From Yamadazyma tenuis (lineage: Eukaryota; Ascomycota; Pichiomycetes; Serinales; Debaryomycetaceae), in NCBI RefSeq assembly GCF_029203305.1, contig NC_089461.1:2108001-2172000 (forward strand): 64,000 bases of DNA, in the 5' to 3' direction. The notes beneath the pieces were generated by a model. That model worked only from the letters and a program-made list of their open reading frames with translations, searched no databases and was not told the DNA's origin. Every line of letters begins with the position of its first letter. The stretch's first letter is position 1. Of the stretch, positions 30,073 to 40,334 are shown piece after piece. A program made the translations under genes and the position numbers.

Positions 30073-30598
30073 ATTGGTGGTAGTTTTCAATTTGCACCAA
30101 GGGAGAAAATGCCGGTATTTATATGCGACTCACATGATTTTGCGACCGCGGGTTTTTTGTGGAGAAGGTTGGTGCACGAGCATGCGTTTATGAGATGAAT
30201 ATCAAAGTCATGGGGGACAGCCGGGGACCGTGGGCAGGATTTAGCGAGATTGCATTGAGAAGGGTGAGGAAGTCGATGTACCAAAGAAGGGTCAAAAAGA
30301 AAAATGACTGAAAACAGTCTACAAATGCATCCGTCGTACCGGTGGCTGCTGCACATACGTCACAGAATGCACCTACACCTTACAAATTTGAAGGCATGAA
30401 TACCACAGAAGGCTTGGATGCAACAGGGGATCAACAGTTCTTTGGAGCCACTTTTGACGTATTTGAAGGTGGATCTGAACCAACCTGCATTTTTAGTTGC
30501 CCAACCTGTACTTCCCCTGCCCAACCTGCAATACCTCACCCGTCTTCCCTATCGCGCGCTTGCCTTCCAAAACTCTCACAAACTAACTGCTTTTAACT
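30073..30598. promoter_or_regulatory. Divergent promoter region between the malate dehydrogenase gene and ATG27
   Basis: 526 bp. TCACATGA at 30132-30139 is a Cbf1-like site near the malate dehydrogenase. Near ATG27, the motif CCCAACCTG recurs with 20 bp spacing at 30500-30508 and 30520-30528, with a related CCAACCTG at 30480-30487. No gene is supported here. Confidence 0.5.
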
Positions 30599-31399
30599 AT
30601 GGGAATCCTCGAGTTACTCTTCGGCCTTTGGCTAGCGACGACTGTCATGGCATTCGCCTGCGACGCCGAAAAGATTGCGAAGTATGATTTCCAGTCCATC
30701 AAGGGTGTGTACTCGGCGGTCCAGTCCAAGAAAACACCTCCTAGTGTCTCAGAGACTACCTGGTCTTTAGGAATCTGTGATCGCATTAGTGACATTCCTG
30801 AGTGCAAAGATTCAGAGTTGTGTGGAACTACACGTGTCACTTTGGATGGAGAAACTTTTGTCACCCAAGTAATCAAGGTCCATGATGTTGCTGCTCAGTT
30901 TTTGCCTATCTTGAAATCCAAATCCCAAAGCGGCATTGCAGACAAAGATAACGGTGGAGTTCGAGCAGAATACAACAACATCAAATGGGGCGACCAGAGG
31001 GTAAAGGTAAGTGCCTCGTTTATGTGTCCCGGCATTGATTACGTGGGAGACTTAGATAGTTTGAGCTTATCTCTGTTTTCTAATACCGAGGTGAAGTTAG
31101 AGATGTACACTAAAGCAGCCTGTGCCAACAAGCAGCCACACAAGCACAAGGCCGATGATGGCGAGAGCTGGGGTTGGTTCACGTGGATATTCATCTTTTT
31201 CGTGTTGTTTTTAAGTATCTACATCATTGGCGGGGCATGGTTCCAGTACAATAAGGGCAATTCAATTGATTTCCAAACTGCTTTGAAAGAAGTGGTGGAG
31301 AACTTTGTGGATGTCATCAAGGGGTTACCGATATTCGTCAAGGAGATAATCGAAAAGTTCACCGGGAACGCTAATAGAGGTGAATATAGTGCTGTATAG
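30599..31399 (+). CDS. ATG27: Autophagy type I membrane protein Atg27
   Basis: A 266-residue protein: signal peptide (MGILELLFGLWLATTVMA), a Cys-containing lumenal domain (CDAEKI, ICDRIS, PECKDSELC, FMCPG, AACANK) of the mannose-6-phosphate-receptor-like fold, one transmembrane helix (WIFIFFVLFLSIYIIGGAWF) and a cytosolic tail ending YSAV. The C-terminal YSAV is the known Atg27 sorting signal needed for vacuole-membrane trafficking. Atg27 supports Atg9 vesicle transport to the autophagosome assembly site. It lies 79 bp upstream of the methylenetetrahydrofolate reductase gene on the same strand. Confidence 0.88.
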   Translation: MGILELLFGLWLATTVMAFACDAEKIAKYDFQSIKGVYSAVQSKKTPPSVSETTWSLGICDRISDIPECKDSELCGTTRVTLDGETFVTQVIKVHDVAAQFLPILKSKSQSGIADKDNGGVRAEYNNIKWGDQRVKVSASFMCPGIDYVGDLDSLSLSLFSNTEVKLEMYTKAACANKQPHKHKADDGESWGWFTWIFIFFVLFLSIYIIGGAWFQYNKGNSIDFQTALKEVVENFVDVIKGLPIFVKEIIEKFTGNANRGEYSAV

Positions 31400-31423
31400 G
31401 AATTGAACAAAACCAATTTAGTC

Positions 31424-31430
31424 TGACTCT
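31424..31430 (+). promoter_or_regulatory. Possible Gcn4 half-consensus site before the MTHFR gene
   Basis: TGACTCT, matching the TGACTC core of Gcn4 sites, 49-55 bp upstream of the ATG at 31479. One close match in a short promoter; could be chance. Confidence 0.35.
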
Positions 31431-31478
31431 TTTCGCGATGTTGAAGTTCGACCCAAATCAAATTTTGTTTCAGGTACA

Positions 31479-33320
31479 ATGTTCATTACGGATAAAGTAG
31501 CCAACATCGACCAGGGTAAATTCGTGTCTTTTGAATTCTTCCCTCCCAAGACCGATGCTGGGTTTCGTAACTTATTGGCACGGTTGTCGCGGATGAAGGC
31601 ATTAAACCCGCTTTTCATCACTATTACCTGGGGTGCCGGTGGATCTACCTCAGAAAAATCATTGGAACTTGCCGCCATTTGCCAGAAGCAGTTGGGAATC
31701 ACCACTGTCTTACATCTCACATGTACCAACACCAATAAGGAGATCATTGATGCGGCGTTGGTGCAGGCCAAAAAAAATGGTATTAGAAACATTTTGGCAT
31801 TGAGAGGTGATGTTCCAAGAACAGAAGAATACTGGACTCCAAATTGTGACTTTTTGTCTGCCACCGACTTGGTCAAATATATAAGATCCCAACACGGTAA
31901 AGAGTTCTGTGTGGGGGTAGCAGGGTATCCAGAAGGTCATGTGGATGGATCCGATTATACCAACCAGAACCCAGAAAAAGATATACCTTACTTGATCGAG
32001 AAAGTTCAGGCCGGTGCTGATTATATCATTACCCAGTTGTTTTACGACGTTGACAAGTTTGTCAAGTACCACCAATTACTTAAATCGTATGATGAGTTGA
32101 AGGACTTGTTAGTTATTCCTGGTTTGTTGCCTATTAACACATTTAACAGTTTCAAGAAAGCTACTAAGTTATCACATGCCACCATTCCTCAGTCAATCTT
32201 GGACAGGGTTCTGCGCCATAAACTTAACGATGATGAGGTAAAGGCCGTGGGGATCAAGATTTTAAATGAGATCATTGCTGAAGTCAGTGAGAAAACCGAT
32301 ATCAAAGGATTTCACTTCTACACCTTGAACTTGGAAAAAGCCGCTGCATCAATCATAGAGACATCTTCTGTCTTACAGGACGGCTTAAAAGTCAGGGATG
32401 ATATAGCTGAATCGGACGAAGAGATTGAAATCGAAATACCTCAAAAGTCATTTAAGAGAAGACAATCATCGGTATCTTCCGGAGTGGACCCTAAACCTCA
32501 CTTCAAGTCTTTGATAGCAATCAGTAAAGGGAAGGGACAAATGGGTAAAGATGCCAACTGGGATGATTTCCCCAACGGTCGGTTTGGGGATTCGAATTCC
32601 CCAGCCTACGGAGAAATTGACGGATACGGACCTAACTTGAAGGTAGAATCGCTGGAAAAAGCGGTAGAGCTTTGGACTACACCTGAAAGCACTCTTGACT
32701 TGGCCCGGGTATTCATCGACTACTTATCCAACAAGATTCCTCAATTACCGTGGGTAGATACTCCTTTGGACATCGAAACGTCCATTATTCAAGAGCAACT
32801 TTTTGAATTGAATTTGAGAGGTTGGTTTTCCACAGCATCTCAACCGGCCACAAACGCATGCCCCTCAAATGATAAAATCTTTGGCTGGGGACCTGCCAAC
32901 GGAATTGTATATCAAAAGGCATTTGTGGAATTATTTGTCCCTAAACATGATTGGGACCAGAAGATTTTCCCGGCGTTGAAACCACAAATTGAAAATAAAA
33001 CCATCACCTACTTCCTTGGGGACAATAAGGGACAGATTCAAACCAACTTATCTAATCACCAGAGTAAGTCTGCTGTAACTTGGGGAGTTTTCCCTCTGAA
33101 AGAAATTTTGCAGCCAACATTAATTGACCTCGACTCATTTAAAGCCTGGAATGAGGAAGCGTTCCTTTTATGGCTCGAGTGGGCGAGATGCTACAAAAAG
33201 GCAACCAATACCTATACGTTTTTGAACTTCATTTATGAAAACTACTACTTAGTGAGTTTGATCCATCATGATTTCGTCGATGAAAATGGCTTATGGGACT
33301 CGTTGTTGGATATCGAATAG
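31479..33320 (+). CDS. Methylenetetrahydrofolate reductase
   Basis: A 613-residue enzyme reducing 5,10-methylene-THF to 5-methyl-THF for methionine synthesis. The N-terminal TIM barrel has VSFEFFPPKTDAG, ITWGAGGST, LHLTCTNT, LALRGDVP and ITQLFYDVDKF. The C-terminal regulatory domain has LRGWFSTASQPATNACPS, FGWGPANGIVYQKAF and VTWGVFP. A linker at about 300-350 is acidic then basic and Ser-rich. CTG at 33096-33098 falls in VFP-x-KEI, where homologues have Gly. The protein is one of the two yeast isozymes (MET12 or MET13); I cannot decide which. Promoter space after ATG27 is only 79 bp. Confidence 0.93.
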   Translation: MFITDKVANIDQGKFVSFEFFPPKTDAGFRNLLARLSRMKALNPLFITITWGAGGSTSEKSLELAAICQKQLGITTVLHLTCTNTNKEIIDAALVQAKKNGIRNILALRGDVPRTEEYWTPNCDFLSATDLVKYIRSQHGKEFCVGVAGYPEGHVDGSDYTNQNPEKDIPYLIEKVQAGADYIITQLFYDVDKFVKYHQLLKSYDELKDLLVIPGLLPINTFNSFKKATKLSHATIPQSILDRVLRHKLNDDEVKAVGIKILNEIIAEVSEKTDIKGFHFYTLNLEKAAASIIETSSVLQDGLKVRDDIAESDEEIEIEIPQKSFKRRQSSVSSGVDPKPHFKSLIAISKGKGQMGKDANWDDFPNGRFGDSNSPAYGEIDGYGPNLKVESLEKAVELWTTPESTLDLARVFIDYLSNKIPQLPWVDTPLDIETSIIQEQLFELNLRGWFSTASQPATNACPSNDKIFGWGPANGIVYQKAFVELFVPKHDWDQKIFPALKPQIENKTITYFLGDNKGQIQTNLSNHQSKSAVTWGVFPLKEILQPTLIDLDSFKAWNEEAFLLWLEWARCYKKATNTYTFLNFIYENYYLVSLIHHDFVDENGLWDSLLDIE

Positions 33321-33355
33321 CAATTAGAGCCCAAGCTATGAGTTTCTCATGGGAC

Positions 33356-33928
33356 TCATAATTCGGGATTTTGTAAAATATTTATAGATTTCTCCACCAA
33401 GTTAGAATTCAATGCTTTGACCAACTCAGAACTCTCGTCTACTCCAATGTATTTACACACTTTTCGATCAACTAGCAAGGCCCCATTGGCCACCGTGGCT
33501 CCCAGGCTTATGATCAATTTGCCCCCGAGTTTAATTGGAATTGGAAGAGTGCTTCCTGTTCTTAGAAATGGAAGCTTGTCATTGTACTCATAAGCAAAGC
33601 AGTAGTTATCAAAGTTGTCCCTAAGGGTCAACTTATAGACACTCAGATCGAATAACAGCGTTGTTTCCATTAACCGGGCGTTATCATTGTCGGAAACATC
33701 GATTTCCCGAATAATGTGTTGGTTGGTGCCAGCACCTGATCTATTTAGCCTGTCGACACCCACCTCGTTAGGATCTTTATATTTCATCCATTCCTCCAAT
33801 TTGGCTATTTTCAGCTTTGAAATATCATCAACATGGATCACGTTAAATGCCACCGGTAAGCGGGTTTGATCTGACGGCTTATTAGCAAACTCCTGTGGAT
33901 TGAATGCGTTCCTTTCTGGATTGCTCAT
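33356..33928 (-). CDS. RMI1: Rmi1-like OB-fold subunit of the Sgs1-Top3-Rmi1 complex
   Basis: A 190-residue protein. The segment LPFLRTGSTLPIPIKLGGKLIISLG followed by GALLVDRKVCKYIGVDE follows the OB-fold pattern of Rmi1 (LP...LPIP..LG.KLLI.G...RGVLLL...N..FLG). Rmi1 stimulates Top3 decatenation and dissolution of double Holliday junctions with the RecQ helicase Sgs1. Short length (like the 241-residue yeast protein, without the metazoan C-terminal extension) fits. It is divergent from RAD1 across 69 bp, which supports a genome-maintenance role. Assignment is from fold pattern, so moderately sure. Confidence 0.7.
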   Translation of the reverse strand: MSNPERNAFNPQEFANKPSDQTRLPVAFNVIHVDDISKLKIAKLEEWMKYKDPNEVGVDRLNRSGAGTNQHIIREIDVSDNDNARLMETTLLFDLSVYKLTLRDNFDNYCFAYEYNDKLPFLRTGSTLPIPIKLGGKLIISLGATVANGALLVDRKVCKYIGVDESSELVKALNSNLVEKSINILQNPEL

Positions 33929-33997
33929 GGATGCGTTAGGGTTTTGTGGGATGCGATTGCAACTTGTGCGACTGCATCTTCAATCGCATCTTGTGCT
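33929..33997. promoter_or_regulatory. Shared 69 bp divergent promoter of RMI1 and RAD1 with a 10 bp inverted repeat
   Basis: The entire space between the two start codons. GATGCGATTG (33950-33959) and CAATCGCATC (33981-33990) are perfect inverted copies separated by 21 bp. A further GATGCG stands at 33930-33935. Confidence 0.65.
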
Positions 33998-36895
33998 ATG
34001 TCGTTGTTTGTAGGAGAAGATGATGATACTGAAACCGAGCTCCTCGCCCAAACAGAAGCTCATGTGGAAGTGCCGGTTCAGGAGCTCGAAAGGCTGCTAC
34101 CGACCACGGCCTTAGAGCCAGATGTTTCAGAACTTCCTGAACCTATTAAGTTGAGCCTACCGCTCAAATATCAGCGAGAAATAGTCAGTGATTTGCTCGC
34201 CAAAGACGCGTTGCTTATTCTTGGGAAAGGCTTGGGGTGGGAGATTATAGTTGCCAATATCCTTTATATCTTAAACTTGTCGAATTTAAAGGACAAGCTT
34301 CCCAATCCACCTGCAAACCGCAAGAGCTTACTTATCTTGCTCAACGCTAATGAGGTTGAAAACCACAAAATTGCTGCTGATTTGCTTGAATTGCAAGCTT
34401 CTATGACTGTGGTAGGAGGAGAGTCCACGGTGGTAGACAAGAGACGACAAATCTACCAGAAGGGTGGAGTTGTGTCAATAACACTGAGAATCTTGGTAGT
34501 AGACTTGCTTTCAGAGGTCTTGAAGCCGGAGGAAATCAACGGGTTGTTTGTCCTCCATGCCGAGCGAATCAAGGAGACGTCGAATGAGTCGTTCATTGTG
34601 AACTTGTATCGTGACCAAAATGAGTGGGGGTTTATCAAAGCATTTTCTGATGATCCTGAGCTGTTCACTGGATTCACGCCATTAGCAAGTCGATTGCGGC
34701 ACCTCAAGCTATCCAATACTCTTCTTTGGCCCCGATTTCATGTGGACGTCATTGAGTCCTTGAGCTTTAGACATAAAAAGTTTCACAGAGACTTGAAGAC
34801 GGTGAATGAGATTAACATCAAGCTTTCGTATAAGATGACCAGAATCCAGTCGGCACTTTTAACTTGTATCGAGCAGTGTTTGAAGGAGTTGATACGACAC
34901 TGCCAGCTGCTATCCACCGACTACTGGGATATAGAAAATCTATATGATCCAGACTTTGTACATCGGATTCGGAACCTGCTTGAATCTCATTGGCACCGAT
35001 TGACCCAAACTCCCAAACTGTTGGTCTATGACCTTGGGTTCTTGAAGGGATTACTTCTGTCATTATTGACGAGGGACTCGTTGACGTTCTACCAGATTGT
35101 CCAGAGTGCGGTAGATGGTAACTTGAGGCGGTCAGTAAACACTTCAGGAACCATGAACCTAACATCGATGAGTCCGTGGTTGAACTCGGATGTGGCACCG
35201 ACCATCACGTCATATGCCAAAGAAAGGGCTCTCGGAATGTCCAAATACGTAGGTAGTGATGGAGTTGAATCCGTGGAGTATAACCTTGAACCTCTCCCCA
35301 AATGGATCGAGTTAAACAAACTTCTCAAAGAAATTGGTCCAAACTCCCGGATTTTGGTCATGGCATCAGACAGAATGGTTGTTGAAGAGCTTCAATGTCT
35401 TATTCAGAAATTTATAATGACAGGTGAGATAAATTCCAGAAGCTACATGGTTTCTAAGCTTAGAGGGTATTTGATGTGGAAAGAATTGAGTAAACTTCGA
35501 AGACAACTTAGTAACGATGTGAATGATGATGAGCAAGACGATATAGTTGTATCGAAGACATTCAAAAGAAGCAGAGAAAATGCCAGCATCCGAAGAAGAA
35601 CGAGAGGTGCCTCATCAGTTGCGAATGTTAATAGGCTCTATTCGGTCGACGATAGCGACCGTAACCCTGAATCAGCTGATATAGATACCGCTGTTCTTGA
35701 GAAACTTGAGCTCGAAAATCAGGAGAATGAGCCAAAGGAATTTCTGAAAGCTCACGTCAAGCAGGAGCCTAATGAAAACGAGTTAGAAGATGATGATTTA
35801 ATAATCATTGATGAACAAAGGTACACTATAGAGGTTCAGTCGTTCAACTCAAAGACCGATGATACACTTCTTAACGAATTCAAACCCACGCATATCATCT
35901 TTTATGAGCCCAACCTTTCATTTATTCGAAGAGTTGAAAATTACCAAGGAGTGCATTTCAATGAACCTGCAAAGGTGTACATGATGTTCTATGGAACGTC
36001 AGCAGAGGAGCAACTGTCGTTGGTGCAAATGAAAAAGGAGAAGGAGGCGTTTACACGGTTAATTCGAGAAAAAGCCAACTTGAGCAAGCATTTCGAAACT
36101 AAGGAAGATACCAAGTTCACCATTACCAAAAAGCACGTTGTAAACACCAGGATTGCAGGAGGACAGAGATTCCAAACTGAGGATGACGAGTTCAGAGTCA
36201 TAGTGGATGTTCGAGAATTCAATTCATCACTTCCAAACCTACTCTATCGTGTTGGTAGTAAAGTCATCCCGTGTATGTTGACCATTGGAGATTACATTTT
36301 AACTCCCAAGATCTGTGTTGAAAGAAAAGCTATCCCTGATTTGATTGCGAGTTTTCAAAGTGGACGTCTATATAACCAGTGTGAACAGATGTCTAGATAC
36401 TACGAACTTCCCGTCCTATTGATTGAATTCGATGAGGAAAAGTCGTTTTCTTTTGAACCTTTCAGCGAATCCCGTACAAGGCCAGGAGCTCCCGTCAGTA
36501 ACAACACAAACCGGTTCCTCCAGGACCATATTCAGAACAAGATTACCATGTTACTCATCTCATTCCCCAAGCTCAAGATCATCTGGTCGTCTTCCCCATA
36601 CCAAACTGCACAAATATTCATCGAATTGAAAGCAGGTGAAGAGGCTCCTGACATCACGCTGGCCATAAACAAAGGATTGAACTCGGATGAGCTGCCTGCC
36701 TTATACAACGAAGGAGCTATTGACTTGCTCCAAAGTATTCCTGGAATCAATGCTTCAAACTTCCACTTGATAATGAACCGAGTACGCAATATCGAGGAAA
36801 TGGTCAAACTCACAAAACAAGATTTTTGCGATATCTTGGGAGAAGAAAACGGAGCTAAAGCCTATAACTTCATCAACAGACTGGTTCGTCCGTAA
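33998..36895 (+). CDS. RAD1: XPF-family structure-specific nuclease subunit Rad1
   Basis: A 965-residue XPF/ERCC4 protein that, with Rad10, makes the 5' incision in nucleotide excision repair and trims 3' flaps. The start of the degenerate helicase region is LPLKYQREIVSDLLAKDALLILGKGLG, and LLWPRFHVDV is a family hallmark. The nuclease domain has VDVREFNSSLPNLL, GDYILTP and the catalytic ERKAIPD (E775, R776, K777, D781). A C-terminal HhH2 region follows (LLQSIPGINASNFHLIM). The ATG at 33998 is used; the open frame extends upstream only to a TTG inside the promoter. CTG at 34661-34663 falls in PE-x-FTGF, where many homologues have Ala. Confidence 0.95.
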   Translation: MSLFVGEDDDTETELLAQTEAHVEVPVQELERLLPTTALEPDVSELPEPIKLSLPLKYQREIVSDLLAKDALLILGKGLGWEIIVANILYILNLSNLKDKLPNPPANRKSLLILLNANEVENHKIAADLLELQASMTVVGGESTVVDKRRQIYQKGGVVSITLRILVVDLLSEVLKPEEINGLFVLHAERIKETSNESFIVNLYRDQNEWGFIKAFSDDPELFTGFTPLASRLRHLKLSNTLLWPRFHVDVIESLSFRHKKFHRDLKTVNEINIKLSYKMTRIQSALLTCIEQCLKELIRHCQLLSTDYWDIENLYDPDFVHRIRNLLESHWHRLTQTPKLLVYDLGFLKGLLLSLLTRDSLTFYQIVQSAVDGNLRRSVNTSGTMNLTSMSPWLNSDVAPTITSYAKERALGMSKYVGSDGVESVEYNLEPLPKWIELNKLLKEIGPNSRILVMASDRMVVEELQCLIQKFIMTGEINSRSYMVSKLRGYLMWKELSKLRRQLSNDVNDDEQDDIVVSKTFKRSRENASIRRRTRGASSVANVNRLYSVDDSDRNPESADIDTAVLEKLELENQENEPKEFLKAHVKQEPNENELEDDDLIIIDEQRYTIEVQSFNSKTDDTLLNEFKPTHIIFYEPNLSFIRRVENYQGVHFNEPAKVYMMFYGTSAEEQLSLVQMKKEKEAFTRLIREKANLSKHFETKEDTKFTITKKHVVNTRIAGGQRFQTEDDEFRVIVDVREFNSSLPNLLYRVGSKVIPCMLTIGDYILTPKICVERKAIPDLIASFQSGRLYNQCEQMSRYYELPVLLIEFDEEKSFSFEPFSESRTRPGAPVSNNTNRFLQDHIQNKITMLLISFPKLKIIWSSSPYQTAQIFIELKAGEEAPDITLAINKGLNSDELPALYNEGAIDLLQSIPGINASNFHLIMNRVRNIEEMVKLTKQDFCDILGEENGAKAYNFINRLVRP

Positions 36896-37084
36896 ATGTT
36901 GTACGTACGAAATATAAATTATAGCTTATGCAGGGTTTTCGCAGCCCTAAATAAATACGCGGAGTTGTGAAACATAAACAAAAACTTAAACTAAACCTTC
37001 TGAGACAACCACTATATCTCCTTCAAAACTCCCCTTAGTATCTTACCGCTAAGGAACGTGTGAAGCGAGCGTGGAATTCAGGAC

Positions 37085-39397
37085 ATGCAGAAAGTCAGAA
37101 CCAGAAACACCAGCACTACCCAGACTGCGGTGCGCTATAAAGAGCTTGAGTTCAAGTATCTTTATTTTAAGATCCAGAAGCTCGTCAATCGTAAGGTTCA
37201 AATCAGCTTGAAGTATGAGCAATTGAAACAGCCAGAAATAAACTTGACACTTATAAAGCCCATTGTCACGAAGATTGTGGCTCTTGCCAGTAACACTAGT
37301 TTGGGGCCTAAAATCCGAGGGAATTATGGTAGTACCATGCTGGAGTTCCGTGCTGCTCTTGAAAACAAGGTGTCGGTGATGGTGATTCACATACTTATGG
37401 TATTGAGGTACGAGTTTTTGATCCAAAGCGACGCCAATTTAATTGTGTACGACTTGTTGATGACCAAAGCAACAGTGTGTGAGCTATTGGCAATCCGAAT
37501 TTACCGTGAGTACAAAGCGTTTGATCGGGTGCAATTACTCTTTGTGGATCCATTGAAGAAGTTCACCACCTTGGAGTTGGTGGTTTTGACCAAGTCCAAA
37601 AAGTTTCTTTCCCAACCCATAATTGTGAAGATTCTTGAGAAGTTCTACAATGGAGAGCTTATCATGCAAGAATTGTCCGATACCAAGAACGAAGAGCTGA
37701 CGTTTTTGAGGGAGCAAATCACCAACTACAACTATCTGCGGGCATCATTAACTAAGATCAATGACCGTTCACGAATAGTGCCAAAGTACCAATCACTAGT
37801 GATCAACTTGAAAAACTTAATTCTCACAATGTTGCACGTAATGATCATCGTGAATCAGCATAAGAATCTTGTTCCAAGCGATGTGCTAGAATTTGTGTTC
37901 TACTGTATTGGACTTCACTTGAACTACGAGTTTTTTCTCAAATTACTTTCAATTCAGCACAAGTTCCTTCGTAAGATCCTTTGGTTCTATATGGATTTTG
38001 CAATCATCATGTTGATAGACATCAATATCATCTTGAAGGTGCTATCGGTATTTGGATACGTTTCAAATTCATCATACTTTCAGACCTTTAGCATTCTTTC
38101 CATTCTTCTCATTCCACGAAACCTATCCATGTTCAACAACTACCGGTTTTTCAGTCTAATTATATTGGGGTTCCGTCGGATGATATCAAACATTGCAGGT
38201 TTATTCTGCTTATTCTTTTCACTAATAATTGCCTTCTACATCACCTTTATTTCCATTAACTTTAATCGGTCCAACTCCATGATTGCCTTCGATCTTTTGC
38301 AAATTTTCTTCGGGTTTACTCCTGCTGTTTGGACCAACTGGGACACTTACTCGCCCCTTGGAAAGGTGATTCAAATCGGATACTTGTTTTTGAGCCAGTT
38401 CATCATTTCCACCATCTTGGCCATTGTTCTTTCCGAGTCCTTTTCAGAGATTTCTCATAACATCAAAGAAGATTTCGAGTACTTTAAGGCCGTAAACCTC
38501 GTCATATACTTCAAGTCGGCTCGGCTATATTCCAGCAGAATAGGATTCATAGTCAAGTTGCCCATTCTTGTAACAATTTTAGTTTATGAGCTTTTGGTGA
38601 CCCAGATTTCATCGTCTGTGCCCGAAGAACAAAAGCACTTTACATTTTTGGCCAAAGATCGAGACTATTACAGCGATAATGACCTCGTGAATATGGACAA
38701 CATCCATGACGAGTCTGATGTCAGTATTTTGATCCGGTCAAGACAAACGTCTGTCGCACGAGCTCCGGGTCAGCCCTTGGTTCCCAATGGTGTGGGGGCT
38801 GGAAGACGGTACAGTCAACTCGATGGGGGTAACATGGCCTTTGTGGTACCACCGGTGCTGTCTGGTACGGTACAGCCATCTGGTGGTAGTTTCTCGGCAG
38901 GAGCTCCCCAAACACCAGTACTTATGCCCATCAAGTCCATATCTACGCTTGGAAACTTTAAAAGCGCATCTACAGATTCGTTATTTATTGGCGATCTTTT
39001 GGCCAAGCGGTACGGCGTAGCATCAGGTGCCACTAAGCCAGTACTGCGGGTTGCCGATGGAGAATGGGACACCGTCTTAGATCGGTTGGGCCGATTGGAC
39101 GATAAGCTTGACCAAATCCAACATCAGCAACAACAGGCAACAGTAAAACCACCACGAAAACAGCTTAGGCTCGTTCTGGTTGCAACCACAGACCTTGAGG
39201 ACATCAACCGGTCGATTTTGGACGATGTTGACAACGAGCTGGTGCAGTTGTACGATATCCGAGAAGGGCTGTATGACCTTTCTGACCATCTGCTTGGGCT
39301 GATAAATCTGGATGATAATGTGGATGCATACCGAGACGACGATACGCTCAGTGAGGTTAGCGAGGTTAGCGACGAGGTGAGCGACGATACTTTCTAG
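37085..39397 (+). CDS. TRP-like cation channel, YVC1 type
   Basis: A 770-residue membrane protein. The first 280 residues are helical and soluble. From about 290 to 510 there are six to seven hydrophobic segments, the last pair flanking a pore-like loop (FFGFTPAVWTNWDTYSPLGK) and followed by FIISTILAIVLSESFSEI, the arrangement of fungal Yvc1/TRP-like channels. The C-terminal 250 residues are hydrophilic with a Gln-rich stretch (IQHQQQQATV) and a very acidic end (SEVSEVSDEVSDD). Yvc1 releases vacuolar Ca2+ in response to stretch and Ca2+, and the acidic tail is the reported Ca2+-sensing region of that protein. Fungi have more than one such channel, so orthology is not certain. Confidence 0.75.
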   Translation: MQKVRTRNTSTTQTAVRYKELEFKYLYFKIQKLVNRKVQISLKYEQLKQPEINLTLIKPIVTKIVALASNTSLGPKIRGNYGSTMLEFRAALENKVSVMVIHILMVLRYEFLIQSDANLIVYDLLMTKATVCELLAIRIYREYKAFDRVQLLFVDPLKKFTTLELVVLTKSKKFLSQPIIVKILEKFYNGELIMQELSDTKNEELTFLREQITNYNYLRASLTKINDRSRIVPKYQSLVINLKNLILTMLHVMIIVNQHKNLVPSDVLEFVFYCIGLHLNYEFFLKLLSIQHKFLRKILWFYMDFAIIMLIDINIILKVLSVFGYVSNSSYFQTFSILSILLIPRNLSMFNNYRFFSLIILGFRRMISNIAGLFCLFFSLIIAFYITFISINFNRSNSMIAFDLLQIFFGFTPAVWTNWDTYSPLGKVIQIGYLFLSQFIISTILAIVLSESFSEISHNIKEDFEYFKAVNLVIYFKSARLYSSRIGFIVKLPILVTILVYELLVTQISSSVPEEQKHFTFLAKDRDYYSDNDLVNMDNIHDESDVSILIRSRQTSVARAPGQPLVPNGVGAGRRYSQLDGGNMAFVVPPVLSGTVQPSGGSFSAGAPQTPVLMPIKSISTLGNFKSASTDSLFIGDLLAKRYGVASGATKPVLRVADGEWDTVLDRLGRLDDKLDQIQHQQQQATVKPPRKQLRLVLVATTDLEDINRSILDDVDNELVQLYDIREGLYDLSDHLLGLINLDDNVDAYRDDDTLSEVSEVSDEVSDDTF

Positions 39398-40334
39398 AGA
39401 AAGTGAGGATGATTATACTGGGTAGAAGAGGGAGTACAATTGGCGAAGACAATAGTTTTGATTAATAGGGCAGTCAGTACATCATCATTGCAGCCAATGA
39501 CATCACATATAAAGGGAGGACTGAACTTTAGATGCGGCTGCAAATCGCTGCTTAATATAGACCCATAGTGCATAATAAACCAACTCATAATATGGCTTCA
39601 GTGCAGGTGTAAACCTAGGGCATGTTTAGTTCTAGTACGTGTATAAGCCTAGTATTTGTAAGCCATCTGTGCAAATTCCGAAGTTACCGCTCTAGAACCC
39701 AAAATATACACACATTAGGCCGTTGCGAACGTCTACCCCGGGCCGTGTAAAATGCGTTTGCGCAAACGGTGAGTGGCTAACTTTCCAGCGAATCATCTCA
39801 AAATAAAAATACCAAACAAATCAGTAAGTAATCACATTTACACCAACCGGTTCTTAAAAAAGCGCATGTCACACCTAATATGACTGTCCCATGCAATTCA
39901 TCACATTCGACGACAATCACAGTCACATTATCCATACCCCATACCCCATAGGCTGCGCGACCTGTCATGTGAAGAAACCAACCCTCACAAATTAACCTCT
40001 CACGACCCAGCCGTTTCGCAGCCAGTGGCTAAGATTGGCCAGATCAATTATTTTTTCTACCGAACAAAATCCTTTTATGTCAGGTCACCTTTGGGACAAG
40101 GAGTAGCCATGGTAGTTATAATATCCAGTATCTCAATTAGTGGCAAACTTTTCCACGAATAGCCCACCAACAGTGGAGGATAGATGCATGTGTTATTAAT
40201 TCGGGCCTTTTCATTGGACCCGCATTTTGTAACCAAAAGAAGAAACCTCACTCGTTGAAAATTTATATAAACTCATCTTGGGTCGCGGCAAAAAAAATGA
40301 CAGTTTTTTTACACTAGGACGCCCAATATTGATT
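39398..40334. promoter_or_regulatory. Intergenic/promoter region of HEM3
   Basis: 937 bp without a credible gene. A 14 bp perfect palindrome CGTTTGCGCAAACG lies at 39755-39768, with a similar CGTTGCGAACG at 39721-39731. ATACCCC is repeated in tandem around 39934-39951, and TATATAA at 40264-40270 is the likely TATA element, about 65 bp before the ATG. Confidence 0.5.
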
